Positions 34,123-43,250 of a stretch of DNA of 64,000 nt are shown in pieces. The position numbers were made by a program, and so were the translations under genes. The DNA comes from Chloroflexota bacterium (GTDB lineage: Bacteria; Chloroflexota; UBA6077; FW602-bin22). Location of the stretch: the NCBI GenBank assembly GCA_004297775.1, contig SCUE01000004.1, positions 124,001 to 188,000 of the forward strand, read 5' to 3'. The notes below the pieces were generated by a model. That model was not told where the DNA came from, ran no database searches, and saw only the letters and a list, made by a program, of their open reading frames with translations. Each line of letters starts with the position of its first letter. Within the stretch, counting starts at the first letter, position 1.

Positions 34123-35196
34123 GTGACTGATCTCGGCGGCTCTCATTCCTGGCTACGTGACGCGGCTGGCGGGGTCGAGCGCGCCCACGGCGGGGCTCTG
34201 GCCGCGCGTTCCCGACCCTCCGACGACGATCTCGCCACGGTCCGAGGTTTCCCGGTCGCCGAGCGCCAGAGCATCGGACCTCGCATCGAACGCGTTCGCT
34301 TTGGGGTGGCGCCGCCAGCAACAGCCATCCTGAAGAGCGGCGGCTTCTGGCGCGGCGCGCGCGAGTCGATCCTCTACGAGTCTGGCTTGCTGGATTTCGC
34401 GATCGACGGCGCGCCGCGATTCCTCGGCTCCGGCGCCGGCGCGTGGATTCTCATCGAGGATTGCGATGCGACCCGTCGACCAGACCTGGCGTCACAACAA
34501 GACGTACGAGCGGTCTTCCAGCGGCTGGCGAGCATCCACGCGCACCACCGGAACCTTTACGAGCGTATCGACGAGATCACGCGCGAGTCTCTCGCCTCGG
34601 CGCCGCTCACAATGGCTTCGCCGTGCGACGCGATCGACCGCGCGGACGATCTTACCGAAATGGTCGTCGCGGCGAGCCGTTCCCGGCAGACCTGGGAGAT
34701 TGGCGCGCGCGAGGTGGCCGCGCTCGACTCGATTCGCGAGTGGGCGCGTGGGCCGTTCGGCGTGACGCTGGCCGATGCCGAGACGACGCTGCTGCACGGC
34801 GACTACCAGGTCGGAAACTGGCTGATCGACGCGGCCGAAGAGGTCCGGGTCATCGATTGGGAGTTGGCGGCGGTCGGACCCGGAATCCTCGACCTCCAGT
34901 TTGTCGACGTCGACGGTCGATGGTCGGTCTTCGCTCCGTCCGGTGACGACGCGCTCATCGCGCTGGACGCCTATTGCCAGCGCTGCTCCGACCTTCACGC
35001 CGCCGTGCCGCGCGATCCGGTCGCGGCGGCGCGCGACGCCGTCACGTGGGGCGCGATCGCTGGCGCGCGGGCGCGATTGGCCGACTTCAGGTCGGGCGAG
35101 GGCAAGACGCGCGGCAATCGCGCCGAGATTCCGGGACAGGTCGTCGACCTGATCGCGATCAGCGAAAGGGGAGCAAGGCGTCGTCTGGGCCTCTGA
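34123..35196 (+). CDS. Aminoglycoside phosphotransferase-family (APH) kinase-like protein
   Basis: A 357-residue protein with the APH/choline-kinase fold. The catalytic loop is LLHGDYQVGNWLID (His-Gly-Asp, then Asn) and the metal Asp is in RVIDWELAAVGPGILDLQF. The N-terminal lobe is less conserved. Such enzymes phosphorylate small alcohols, sugars or drugs; the substrate here is unknown and antibiotic resistance should not be assumed. GTG 34123 has GGAGAG upstream. The 3' end overlaps the convergent OpgC-like gene by 38 bp. Confidence 0.82.
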   Translation: MTDLGGSHSWLRDAAGGVERAHGGALAARSRPSDDDLATVRGFPVAERQSIGPRIERVRFGVAPPATAILKSGGFWRGARESILYESGLLDFAIDGAPRFLGSGAGAWILIEDCDATRRPDLASQQDVRAVFQRLASIHAHHRNLYERIDEITRESLASAPLTMASPCDAIDRADDLTEMVVAASRSRQTWEIGAREVAALDSIREWARGPFGVTLADAETTLLHGDYQVGNWLIDAAEEVRVIDWELAAVGPGILDLQFVDVDGRWSVFAPSGDDALIALDAYCQRCSDLHAAVPRDPVAAARDAVTWGAIAGARARLADFRSGEGKTRGNRAEIPGQVVDLIAISERGARRRLGL

Positions 35197-37285
35197 CGGA
35201 CTGTCGTCGTGGCTCAACGGGTGGCAGGAATGGTCCGGAGCTCATCGAATCGACGATGAACTGGACGATCCGCGAGCGGGCGTCGGCGGTCATTTCATGG
35301 CCCGCGTCGGGCACGATAACGTACCGCGTGTCGTTGCCGTCGCGCATGAGCACGCGCGCCAGTGTCGCCGCCCGCTCGACTCGCGTCGCGCCGAGGAACT
35401 TGTCCCAGGCGCGCGACGTGGTCGCGGTGTCGGTATCGCGTTCGCCGACACCGATCCAGAACCGAATGCGTCGGAGGGCGTCGACGTTGATCGATCGTCC
35501 GACCGCCGCGCTCATGTCGCGCACGCCGAACGGAAATTGCGGATCCTCAGCGATGTCATTCATCGGGGGAAGCGTGTAGCCGCCGCCGCCCAGGAGCGCG
35601 ACCGCGCGCGTCTCGGGGGCGTAGGTGAGCGCGTAGCGCTGCGCGAGCGACGCGCCGCGCCCGAAGCCAAAGATGGTGACACGGCGCCGCAGTCGAAGAT
35701 TCGCGTCGTGCGCGACATCCTCGACGATCTCTCGAAGTCCGCGAATCAATCCGGGTGACTCGGCGGCGATGACGGCGGGATCCAGGCTGTCGTCCTGATA
35801 CTCGATGCGCGGCGCGATGAGGAACCAACCGTATTTGTCGGCCGCCTCGATGAAGTCGCGGGCGAGCGCATCCGGCTCACCTTCTTCATCCGCCAGGACG
35901 ATCACGATCGGCAGAGGTTGGCGCGCGGCGGCGTCCGGTGGCGCGTGGACGAGCACGCGCGGCCGCGCGAACGATGCCTGATCGGCCGGTAGTGCCACAA
36001 ATCCGGGCAACGTCGGAACATCGAATGGTTGCGAGGCGACCACCAGCGCCAGCACCCCAGCGACGCCCAGTCGCGCCGCGCGGTCGAGCCAGGACGACGC
36101 CGGGAACCATACGGGGCCGGCGCTGAGCAGCCGCCCGAGGGCGCTTCGACCCGAGGTAACGAGCCAGAGCGACGCCAGTCCAATCGTCTGGAGCCCGATG
36201 CCAACCGCGAGGGTATTCGCGTCGGTCAACCATTCCGCGCGCGCGGCCAACAAGACGACGATAAGCGCGAGGTGGACGACATAGGCGAATAGCGCGTTCT
36301 GTCCGAACGGGATCAAGAGCCAGCCGATCGCGGCACTCAGGGGACGCCAGAAGTAGTGGATGATCGAAAACGCGAGTGAGAAAAACACTGCGCTCGCGAA
36401 GAGGCGCGCCGGCGGTAGATTCCACTTGGCGAACGCGGCCGTGATCGCCGCGCCGACATCCGGCACGTAGCCATCGAGCAGCCAGGTCGAATGCCAGAAC
36501 CAGATGAACGCAATCGCCGCGAGCACGAGCATCGCCTGTCCGCGTGGAGCGCTCAGGAAACTCAACCGGCGAGTGACGGTGTCTCGATACCAGCCGACCG
36601 CAAGCCCGATGACGAAGAGGAATTGCCAGGCCGCGATGTAGTAGAAGCCGCCCTCGGCCGGCCACGGCAAGGAAATCGGCCAGAACTGATGGATCGTCCA
36701 GATCGCGCCGCTTACGCCGAATACGAACCAAGGTCGATGACGCGCGAAGCCGAGGAAGACGCTTGGCGCAAGTGCGACGAGCACGACGTACAGATTCAGA
36801 ACGTCGACCAGATAGTAGGATGATGAGAACGACAAAACGCGTGGGATTTCGACCCTCGGGTCGAAGTTGGCCGCCCACGGTAGGCCAAGGCGCGCCGAGA
36901 GCCACATGTACCCCAAGGTCACGACCACCGTGATCGCGGCTAGCTGGGCGACCCGCCTTCCGGCCTTGCGAAGCACCGCCGCGGCACCATCCCGTTCCGC
37001 GATCGGCCGATAGACGACGCCCATGACGACTGCCGAGAGAAAGAGGAATCCCTCGGCGGCCGATGTGAAGAATCGATTCCCGCCCGTGAACCAGTAGTAC
37101 GGCGTGTTGATGTCAAGGTGATCGACCAGCATGGCGAAAACGCAGTACCCGCGCAGCAGATCGAGCCGCAGGTCTCGCCGCGAGACAGCGCGATACGTCC
37201 AGAGGCGGATTCGATCGCGCACCAGACGAGGAGCATCGGCGCTGAAAGCGCAACGACGCGGGAGCCGGAAGGGCGTCACCGGCAT
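35159..37285 (-). CDS. OpgC-like membrane acyltransferase fused to an alpha/beta-hydrolase domain
   Basis: A 708-residue two-part protein. Residues about 35-400 form ten or so membrane helices of the OpgC family (RRDLRLDLLRGYCVFAMLVDHL, with the conserved Arg-Asp and Asp-His), which move acyl groups to periplasmic glycans. Residues about 440-680 form an alpha/beta-hydrolase domain placed outside the membrane. Its nucleophile elbow reads FGFGRGAS: the usual Ser of GxSxG is Gly. The acid and base are still recognisable as GERDTDT and DAGHEMT. The domain may be a binding module or use another residue. ATG 37285 follows GATACT by 8 nt with no ribosome site (leaderless-like). It lies 125 bp downstream of the sigma factor gene. 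Confidence 0.75.
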   Translation of the reverse strand: MPVTPFRLPRRCAFSADAPRLVRDRIRLWTYRAVSRRDLRLDLLRGYCVFAMLVDHLDINTPYYWFTGGNRFFTSAAEGFLFLSAVVMGVVYRPIAERDGAAAVLRKAGRRVAQLAAITVVVTLGYMWLSARLGLPWAANFDPRVEIPRVLSFSSSYYLVDVLNLYVVLVALAPSVFLGFARHRPWFVFGVSGAIWTIHQFWPISLPWPAEGGFYYIAAWQFLFVIGLAVGWYRDTVTRRLSFLSAPRGQAMLVLAAIAFIWFWHSTWLLDGYVPDVGAAITAAFAKWNLPPARLFASAVFFSLAFSIIHYFWRPLSAAIGWLLIPFGQNALFAYVVHLALIVVLLAARAEWLTDANTLAVGIGLQTIGLASLWLVTSGRSALGRLLSAGPVWFPASSWLDRAARLGVAGVLALVVASQPFDVPTLPGFVALPADQASFARPRVLVHAPPDAAARQPLPIVIVLADEEGEPDALARDFIEAADKYGWFLIAPRIEYQDDSLDPAVIAAESPGLIRGLREIVEDVAHDANLRLRRRVTIFGFGRGASLAQRYALTYAPETRAVALLGGGGYTLPPMNDIAEDPQFPFGVRDMSAAVGRSINVDALRRIRFWIGVGERDTDTATTSRAWDKFLGATRVERAATLARVLMRDGNDTRYVIVPDAGHEMTADARSRIVQFIVDSMSSGPFLPPVEPRRQSVRGPDDALLPFR

Positions 37286-37410
37286 GCGAACAGAGTATCA
37301 GACGCGATACCACGGAAAGGCCAACACGACGGCCGCCGGTCAGCGCTGGCGACGCGCGTCAGCCCGCCGCGATGGCCTCAGGCGTGACGGAACGCAGTGC
37401 CAGCCGCCGA

Positions 37411-38373
37411 TTAGGCGAGATATGCCTTCAGGCGGCGCACGACCGGATCGTCGCGCAATCGCGCCAGCGCCTGCGCCTCGATCTGGCGCGCACGTTCACG
37501 TGTGACACCAAGAGCCTTGCCAGCTTCCTCGAGGGAGTGCGCGCGCTCGTAGCCGATGCCGAACCGGAGCGCAAGGACCGTCATCTCACGCGAACCGAGC
37601 TGGCTCAAGGCGCGCCGCACATCTTCGAGCAGACAGAGATGCTCGGCCTGCTCGTCGGGAGGCTGTCCTTTATCGGCCACGACATCGCCGAGCGTCGCGT
37701 CGTCCTCGCCGAGCGGCCGTTCCAGCGATACCGGCTGCTGCGTCGCGCGGAGCGCGTCCTCGACCTGCGTGACGGTGAGACTCAACTCGGCAGCCGTTTC
37801 CGCCGGGGTCGGACGGCGACCGAGACGGAGGCGCATCTCCTCCTCAGCGCGAGCGATCTGGCCGATGCGTCCAACCATATGAACCGGAACGCGGACGACC
37901 CGTGCGTCGTCCATCAGTGAACGCCCGACCGCCTGGCGGACCCACCACGTCGCGTAGGTGGAGAAGCGATATCCCTTCTCGGGATCGAATTTCTCGGCCG
38001 CGCGACGCAGCCCGAGCGCGCCTTCCTGAATAAGGTCTTCGAGGGGCAAGCCACGCCCGCGGTACTTCCGAGCGACCGAAATGACGAGGCGCATGTTCTC
38101 TTCGACGAGTCGATCGTGTGCCTGGCGCGGAGTGGGACGCGGGTCGCCAGGAGGCGGCACCAACACGCGCTCGCCACGCATGCGACGGGCCAACGTCCAC
38201 TCCTGCTCCGCCGTCAGCAGGGGGCCGCGTGGAATATCTCGGAGGAGAAGCGCCAGCGCGTCGAGATCACCTGGCTCATCGTCGGCTGGCACATGGTGGG
38301 GCGGCGGCGCAATTCTGATCTCTGGCGCGATCGCGATGTCGACCGCTCGTTCGGTCAGGACACTCTCTGTCAT
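37411..38373 (-). CDS. RNA polymerase sigma factor, sigma-70 family (RpoD-like, no region 1.1)
   Basis: A 320-residue sigma factor. Region 1.2 has LTAEQEWTLARRMRGE. Region 2 has LVEENMRLVISVARKYRGRG, LPLEDLIQEG, then FDPEKGYRFSTYATWWVRQA (2.3-2.4). Region 3 has RVPVHMVGRIGQIARAEEEM. Region 4 ends with SLEEAGKALGVTRERARQIE, the -35-binding helix-turn-helix. There is no acidic region 1.1, so it is of the group-2/SigA-like short type. AGGAG precedes ATG 38373. It may be an alternative factor; a housekeeping role cannot be ruled out. Confidence 0.92.
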   Translation of the reverse strand: MTESVLTERAVDIAIAPEIRIAPPPHHVPADDEPGDLDALALLLRDIPRGPLLTAEQEWTLARRMRGERVLVPPPGDPRPTPRQAHDRLVEENMRLVISVARKYRGRGLPLEDLIQEGALGLRRAAEKFDPEKGYRFSTYATWWVRQAVGRSLMDDARVVRVPVHMVGRIGQIARAEEEMRLRLGRRPTPAETAAELSLTVTQVEDALRATQQPVSLERPLGEDDATLGDVVADKGQPPDEQAEHLCLLEDVRRALSQLGSREMTVLALRFGIGYERAHSLEEAGKALGVTRERARQIEAQALARLRDDPVVRRLKAYLA

Positions 38374-38719
38374 CGCTCTCCTGGGCAGAGTGAACTAGGG
38401 ACCGGCAACACGCCCAGCCACGCGCACCGCCGAATGGGACCAAGTCACGCGACCCCGTTGCGCAACACGCAATCGATCTGCCGCGACGTATTTCTTGGCA
38501 CGAATAGTACGGCCTGAACGATCGGATTTCTAGTCCCGAATTCACGAAGAAATGTGCAATGTTATGTCACATTGTGCAATCGGTTATGTTTACTGACAGT
38601 CATTATTGTCTATCTATTCTCAGCCAGTCGTGTCGATTCCGGCCTCGGCTCGACTGATGCCGGTCGCGAATCGGGCAATTCGCGCCGCTCCCATCCAGGC
38701 ACTTTACAATCGCGCCGCG
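38374..38719. promoter_or_regulatory. Divergent 346-bp gap with AT-rich repeat cluster
   Basis: No gene is seen. The stretch 38540-38630 is AT-rich compared with its surroundings. It contains TGTGCAAT twice (38553-38560 and 38573-38580), each followed by GTTATGT (38561-38567 and 38583-38589), and an inverted repeat AATGTG/CACATT (38551-38556 with 38568-38573). These are good operator candidates. TACAAT at 38705-38710 is the likely -10 of the ATP-grasp operon. Confidence 0.55.
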
Positions 38720-40225
38720 ATGAACGAGCGACCGGCCCGCGAGGCGCCGGCGACGGAAGCGGGTCACCTCGCCGCGAGCATCGCCGCATATCGATCCGAC
38801 GACTTCTACGACGAAGCGTTCAGCGCACCGGGTGTGCCGCGTCCGCACTATCGGAACCTGATTCAGACGCTCGCGGCGATCCCCGACTCCGAAGTGCGTG
38901 ACCGTCGCGCTCGGATCGAGCAAGCGTTCATGAATCAAGGCGTCACGTTCACGATCTATCGCGACGACGCCGGAACCGAGCGTGTCTTGCCCTTCGATCC
39001 GATGCCACGGATCGTCACGCGCCGCAAGTGGGAGCGAATCGAGGCCGGTCTCCGCCAGCGCGTTTGGGCGTTGAACGAATTCATCGACGATATCTACCAC
39101 GGTCAGCGCATCCTGGCCGACGGCACGATCCCGGCCGACCTCGTCCTCTCCGCCCCCAACTTCCGGCCCGAGTTCATGGGGTTCGATGTCCCGAAGCGTG
39201 TGTACATCCACATCGTCGGGTCCGACCTCATTCGCGACGAAAACGGCGATATCTACGTCCTCGAAGACAACCTGCGAACGCCCTCGGGCGTCAGTTACGT
39301 CCTGGCAAATCGTCAGGTCATGAAGTGGATCTTCCCCGCCCTGTTCTCGGTGCACAACGTTCGACCAGTCGAGTTCTATCCGCAGGACCTACTGCATACG
39401 CTGCGCCACGTCTCGCCCGGCGGCCGGGAAGATCCGACGATTGCGCTCCTAACACCCGGTATCTACAACTCGGCCTACTTCGAGCACACCTACCTGGCCA
39501 AGGCGATGGGCATCGAGCTTGTCGAGGGTCAGGACTTGATCGTAGATGACGGCATCGTCTATATGCGCACGACGCGCGGGCCCCGCCGAATCGACGTTCT
39601 CTACCGCCGCGTCGACGATGACTTCCTCGATACTCTAGCGTTCCGACCGGATTCACTCCTGGGAGCGGCTGGGATGGTCAACGCGGCGCGACTCGGCAAC
39701 ATCACGATCGCGAATTCGATCGGCGTCGGGGTCGCCGATGACAAAGCGTTGTATGCCTACGTGCCCCGCATCGTCAAGTACTACACCGGGTCCGACCCGC
39801 TCCTGCCGAACGTACCCACGTACGTCGGGGCCGATCGACTCGACCTCGCATACATCCTCGAGAATCTGCCGCGCCTCGTCATCAAGACGAGGAACGATTC
39901 GGGCGGATACGGCATGGTCATCGGTTCCCACGCGACGCGCGCCGAGTTGGATGACGCTCGCGCACGCCTCGTGGCCGATCCGCGCAACCACATCGCTCAG
40001 CCGACCATGGCCCTGTCGACGCACCCGACATTCTCGGCCGACGGTCTGGTCGCACGGCACGTCGATCTGCGGCCGTATGTGCTCTACGGCGACGAGATAC
40101 GCGTGTTGCCCGGCGGACTGACGCGAGTGGCGCTGCAAGCGGGGTCCCTGATCGTCAACTCGTCCCAGGGCGGCGGAAGCAAGGACATGTGGGTCCTGGC
40201 ATCGGACTTCGATGTCGTCGATTGA
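38720..40225 (+). CDS. Circularly permuted ATP-grasp protein (DUF404/DUF407 type)
   Basis: A 501-residue circularly permuted ATP-grasp enzyme. Recognisable blocks are FYDEAFSAPGVPRPHY near the start, LPFDPMPRIV, GQRILADGTIPADLV, and YVLEDNLRTPSGVSYV with the metal-binding Glu-Asp-Asn, then VIKTRNDSGGYGMVIG, the lysine/glycine nucleotide loop. The C-terminal half ends QAGSLIVNSSQGGGSKDMW. Family context analyses predict a ligase that makes short peptides or tags. ATG 38720 follows TACAAT by 9 nt without a ribosome site, suggesting a leaderless mRNA. It overlaps the alpha-E gene by 14 bp. Confidence 0.92.
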   Translation: MNERPAREAPATEAGHLAASIAAYRSDDFYDEAFSAPGVPRPHYRNLIQTLAAIPDSEVRDRRARIEQAFMNQGVTFTIYRDDAGTERVLPFDPMPRIVTRRKWERIEAGLRQRVWALNEFIDDIYHGQRILADGTIPADLVLSAPNFRPEFMGFDVPKRVYIHIVGSDLIRDENGDIYVLEDNLRTPSGVSYVLANRQVMKWIFPALFSVHNVRPVEFYPQDLLHTLRHVSPGGREDPTIALLTPGIYNSAYFEHTYLAKAMGIELVEGQDLIVDDGIVYMRTTRGPRRIDVLYRRVDDDFLDTLAFRPDSLLGAAGMVNAARLGNITIANSIGVGVADDKALYAYVPRIVKYYTGSDPLLPNVPTYVGADRLDLAYILENLPRLVIKTRNDSGGYGMVIGSHATRAELDDARARLVADPRNHIAQPTMALSTHPTFSADGLVARHVDLRPYVLYGDEIRVLPGGLTRVALQAGSLIVNSSQGGGSKDMWVLASDFDVVD

Positions 40226-41219
40226 GCGCGGCGGACTCCTCAGTCGCGTCGCCGACACGCTCTATCTGATCGGCCGCTATCTGGAGCGCGCCGAGCACGG
40301 CGCGCGACTCCTCGATGTTCACACGAACGTTGCGCTCGACCTGGCAGAAACGACGCCCGAGTGGCGCGAGTTGATCGCGCTCTGTCAGGACGACGGCGGC
40401 TACCCGGCTAACTGGCCGATCGACGGCCATTGGGTGGCGCGTTTCGTCGTCCACTATGAAGGAAACCGCAACTCGATCCTGGCGTGCTTATCGGTCGCGC
40501 GGGAGAACACCCGTGGCGTACGCGGCGCGATCTCGAGCGAGCTATGGGAGCAGATCAATGCTCTCCACCGGGCCGCGCGTCACGATGTCGAGACCGGTTC
40601 CTGGCTGACTCACACCCACGCGTTCCTGCAATCCGTCAAGCAGGGTGCCCACCTTTTTCATGGCATCGCCGACGAAACGATGCTGCACGATGAAGGCGGC
40701 GCATTTCTGCGTTTGGGCAAGAACCTCGAACGAGCGGTGAACACCGCCCGGCTCGTCGCCACGAAGGCCAAGGGACTGACACGACCCGATGGCGAGCCGG
40801 ATCTGGCCCGGTGCGCCGCCTTACTCAAGATGTGTAGCGGATTCGAGGCGTATCGCCGCTACTATGCCGCCCCAGTCGAACCGGTCCGCGTCATCGAGTT
40901 TCTGCTCCTGAATCAGACGTTCCCTCGATCGGCGCTCTGGTCCGTCAATCGCGCGGCTGATGAGGGTCGCGATTTGGCCCGCCAGGGCACGACCGGCCGG
41001 GCGCCAGAGAGACTCCTGGGAAGCCTGCACGCGCAACTCGCCTACGCCGGTCCCGACGATCTTGCGCCAGAGCGACTCGGCGACTTTCTGGCGCGTTTCC
41101 TCGCGCGGGCGACCGAGGTCGAGCACGCCCTGGTGGACGCGTTCTTCCCGCGCGATGGGCGACCGCGCGTCGTCGGGCGCCAGGCTTTCGCGCCGCAGCA
41201 GCAACAACAACAGCAGTGA
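40212..41219 (+). CDS. Alpha-E domain protein (DUF403)
   Basis: A 335-residue all-helical protein of the alpha-E family, always linked to circularly permuted ATP-grasp genes. Start signature: LLSRVADTLYLIGRYLERAEH. Conserved HDVETGSWLTHTHAFLQSVK and FLRLGKNLERAVNTAR follow. It is thought to act with the ATP-grasp enzyme as a partner or second catalytic unit. The protein ends in seven consecutive glutamines coded by mixed CAG/CAA, an unusual tail. It overlaps both neighbours (14 bp upstream, 1 bp downstream). Confidence 0.92.
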   Translation: MSSIERGGLLSRVADTLYLIGRYLERAEHGARLLDVHTNVALDLAETTPEWRELIALCQDDGGYPANWPIDGHWVARFVVHYEGNRNSILACLSVARENTRGVRGAISSELWEQINALHRAARHDVETGSWLTHTHAFLQSVKQGAHLFHGIADETMLHDEGGAFLRLGKNLERAVNTARLVATKAKGLTRPDGEPDLARCAALLKMCSGFEAYRRYYAAPVEPVRVIEFLLLNQTFPRSALWSVNRAADEGRDLARQGTTGRAPERLLGSLHAQLAYAGPDDLAPERLGDFLARFLARATEVEHALVDAFFPRDGRPRVVGRQAFAPQQQQQQQ

Positions 41220-42130
41220 TGGCGGCGCGCGAGCGGTCCGATCTGTCACTGGACGCGCCGCGGCACCTGCGCGTCCGTCACGTGACGCATTTCGACTACA
41301 GCGACGAAATCATCGATACGACGATGGAGTTGCGGCTTCGCCCGATCGATGGCGATGGACAGCGTCTCGTGAGCTACAACCTCGTAATCGATCCGCGAAC
41401 GTCGGTCCGCGGCTTTGCCGATCCATCCGGCAACTGGGTCGACACATGGAATTACGGCGGACTCCATCGCGCCATCACGATCGCGACAGAATCGGTCGTC
41501 GAGACCGGACTTCCACGACTGAACGGGCCGCCGCCACCGCTGTCGATCGGCGAGGACTTCGCAATGCGCCGATTCGATGGCCCGATCCTCGATCTGCCGC
41601 TCGTGCGGGCGATCGCCGATCGACGCCCAGACCTGGCGAGCCTCGACGGTCTCGACGCGATGACGGCGGACATCCACGATCGCTTCGAATACCAGCCGAG
41701 CGTGACTCACGTGCACTCCACGGTCGCGGACATCGTCGCGCACGGGCGCGGCGTGTGCCAGGACTTCGCCCATCTCTGGATCGCCGCCTGCCGCGCGCGC
41801 GGGATTCCGGCGCGCTACGTCAGCGGCTACATCCGTAATACGGTACCGATCGACGGGGCGCCGCGACCTGGCGCGTCGCATGCCTGGGGCGAAGCTTGGC
41901 TACCAGGCTCGGGCTGGCTCGGCTACGACCCGACGAACTGGTCGATCGAAACCCGCGGTCGCGTTCGCGCCGACCATGTGCGGGTCGCGACCGGCCGAGA
42001 CTATCGGGACGTGCCGCCAACGCGCGGAATCTATCGCGGGACTGCCCGAGAATCGCTCTCTATCAGTGTCACCGTTATGGATCTCGACGCGGTCTCATCG
42101 CAAGCGCCGGAGCCGTTCGGACGGCGATAG
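41219..42130 (+). CDS. Transglutaminase-like cysteine protease family protein
   Basis: A 303-residue protein with an N-terminal bacterial transglutaminase-like domain (LRVRHVTHFDYSDEI) and the papain-like catalytic core. Cys180 is in GRGVCQDFAH, His221 in GASHAWGEAW and Asp237 in LGYDPTN, so the triad is complete. In this conserved operon it is predicted to cut or transfer the peptide made by the ATP-grasp enzyme. ATG 41219 shares its A with the previous stop (TGATG); GTG 41216 is possible. A strong hairpin follows at 42156. Confidence 0.92.
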   Translation: MAARERSDLSLDAPRHLRVRHVTHFDYSDEIIDTTMELRLRPIDGDGQRLVSYNLVIDPRTSVRGFADPSGNWVDTWNYGGLHRAITIATESVVETGLPRLNGPPPPLSIGEDFAMRRFDGPILDLPLVRAIADRRPDLASLDGLDAMTADIHDRFEYQPSVTHVHSTVADIVAHGRGVCQDFAHLWIAACRARGIPARYVSGYIRNTVPIDGAPRPGASHAWGEAWLPGSGWLGYDPTNWSIETRGRVRADHVRVATGRDYRDVPPTRGIYRGTARESLSISVTVMDLDAVSSQAPEPFGRR

Positions 42131-42155
42131 ACGCTCCGCCGCCCCGACGCCATCG

Positions 42156-42181
42156 CCAGCCCCTCCTTCGAGTGGGGCTGG
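42156..42181. terminator. Bidirectional terminator-like hairpin
   Basis: A perfect 8-bp stem CCAGCCCC/GGGGCTGG with a 10-nt loop lies between two convergent genes, 26 bp after the transglutaminase stop and 11 bp after the stop of the opposite gene. A short TT follows on the plus strand. Confidence 0.7.
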
Positions 42182-42191
42182 TTCATAGGGT

Positions 42192-43031
42192 CTAGACCGC
42201 TCCCGGGACCGCGCCGGCGGAGGTTTCCGGCGCCAATACCGACGCCGCCGCCGACCGCGTGAGCGACAGCGATTGCACTCGCACCTGAACGGTCTCGATC
42301 GTCGCCTCCATCGACGACGGCGACGCCGCGGCCGAGTCGCCGCGACCGAGCGCCTCCAGGGCGTGGCCGAGCCGGTCGAGCACAAGGCTCATCTTGTTGG
42401 TCGCCTCGGCGGCCAAGCCCGCCAGATCACCGATGCCGGCGTCTTGTTCCGGCTTGACGCTATCGAGCAATTCGATGAGTGAGCGCAGGCTGTCGAGGAT
42501 CGCCGGTCCCGGCTTCGGCGGCACCGGTAGCCGCGGGGACCCGGCCGGTGGCAGGACGACCTCGCCATCCGCGCCAGTCGGTGGTTCCTCCGACATCGAC
42601 GCACGCATTTCTTCGATCGTGAACGACATGTTGAAACTCTCGAACTCGACGATACCCTTATCGGTCGCGATGCTGCCGCGCGTCGCATCGACGTGCAGAT
42701 CGACGCTGAGCGAATGCCCCTCCGCCGAGCGGCGTCCATTGGCGCCAACATTGAGGCCCAGGGCGCTCAAATCCAGGCTGAGGTCGAACGACGTCTGACT
42801 CGTTCCGCTTCGCTCCAATTGATCGAAGATCGAACGAGCCATTTCGGAGATCTGCGCGACGAGGCCATCCGGCATCGCCTCGGCCGGCTTCAACGCTGTC
42901 TGCGCAATGGCCGGCCACTGGGATCCGGCGCGCGAGGCCATGGCATCGCGGGCATCGCCCTTGCCAAGTTGACGAAACAAACTGGCGACATTCTGGGCAC
43001 CGTTGGGAATCCCCGCCACGGATACCATCAT
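42192..43031 (-). CDS. Protein of unknown function
   Basis: A 279-residue soluble protein with no family I can name. It has no signal peptide or membrane helix. Residues about 60-90 form an amphipathic helix (EMARSIFDQLERSG). Residues about 90-150 contain alternating beta-like segments (TSFDLSLDLSALGLNVG, HSLSVDLHVDATRG, VEFESFNMSFTIEEM). A Pro-rich linker (SPRLPVPPKPGP) leads to a helical C-terminal third rich in Leu and Ala. The alternating polar/hydrophobic strands and helices might suit a surface or scaffold protein. AAGGAG lies 4 nt before ATG 43031 and 7 nt before ATG 43028. Confidence 0.65.
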   Translation of the reverse strand: MMVSVAGIPNGAQNVASLFRQLGKGDARDAMASRAGSQWPAIAQTALKPAEAMPDGLVAQISEMARSIFDQLERSGTSQTSFDLSLDLSALGLNVGANGRRSAEGHSLSVDLHVDATRGSIATDKGIVEFESFNMSFTIEEMRASMSEEPPTGADGEVVLPPAGSPRLPVPPKPGPAILDSLRSLIELLDSVKPEQDAGIGDLAGLAAEATNKMSLVLDRLGHALEALGRGDSAAASPSSMEATIETVQVRVQSLSLTRSAAASVLAPETSAGAVPGAV

Positions 43032-43250
43032 TCGACTCCTTCGCGATCGCCGCGATTCCGTCCGCGACGTCGGCGGTCGTTCCGCCGTTCTTTCAGACAT
43101 GATCGGCACACCTAGGGGATTCCTTTAGCGCGTGATCGTGCCAGTTCACGAGCGGTGGACGGGCTTTGCGAGAGGCGATGGCTTGTTGTCGGCACTGAGG
43201 CGCCGCGACCCGGCGCCGCCATAGACCCGATCGTGCCAGAATCCACGATC

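Noticed and set aside
34123-35196. Aminoglycoside-resistance kinase
   Set aside because: Only the general APH fold motifs are visible. The family has many metabolic kinases and nothing nearby points to drug resistance.
38553-38573. Crp/Fnr-type operator (TGTG...TCACA)
   Set aside because: The spacing between TGTG and TCACA is about 10 bp, not the 7 (TGTGA-N6-TCACA) expected. It is kept only as an unspecified repeat cluster.
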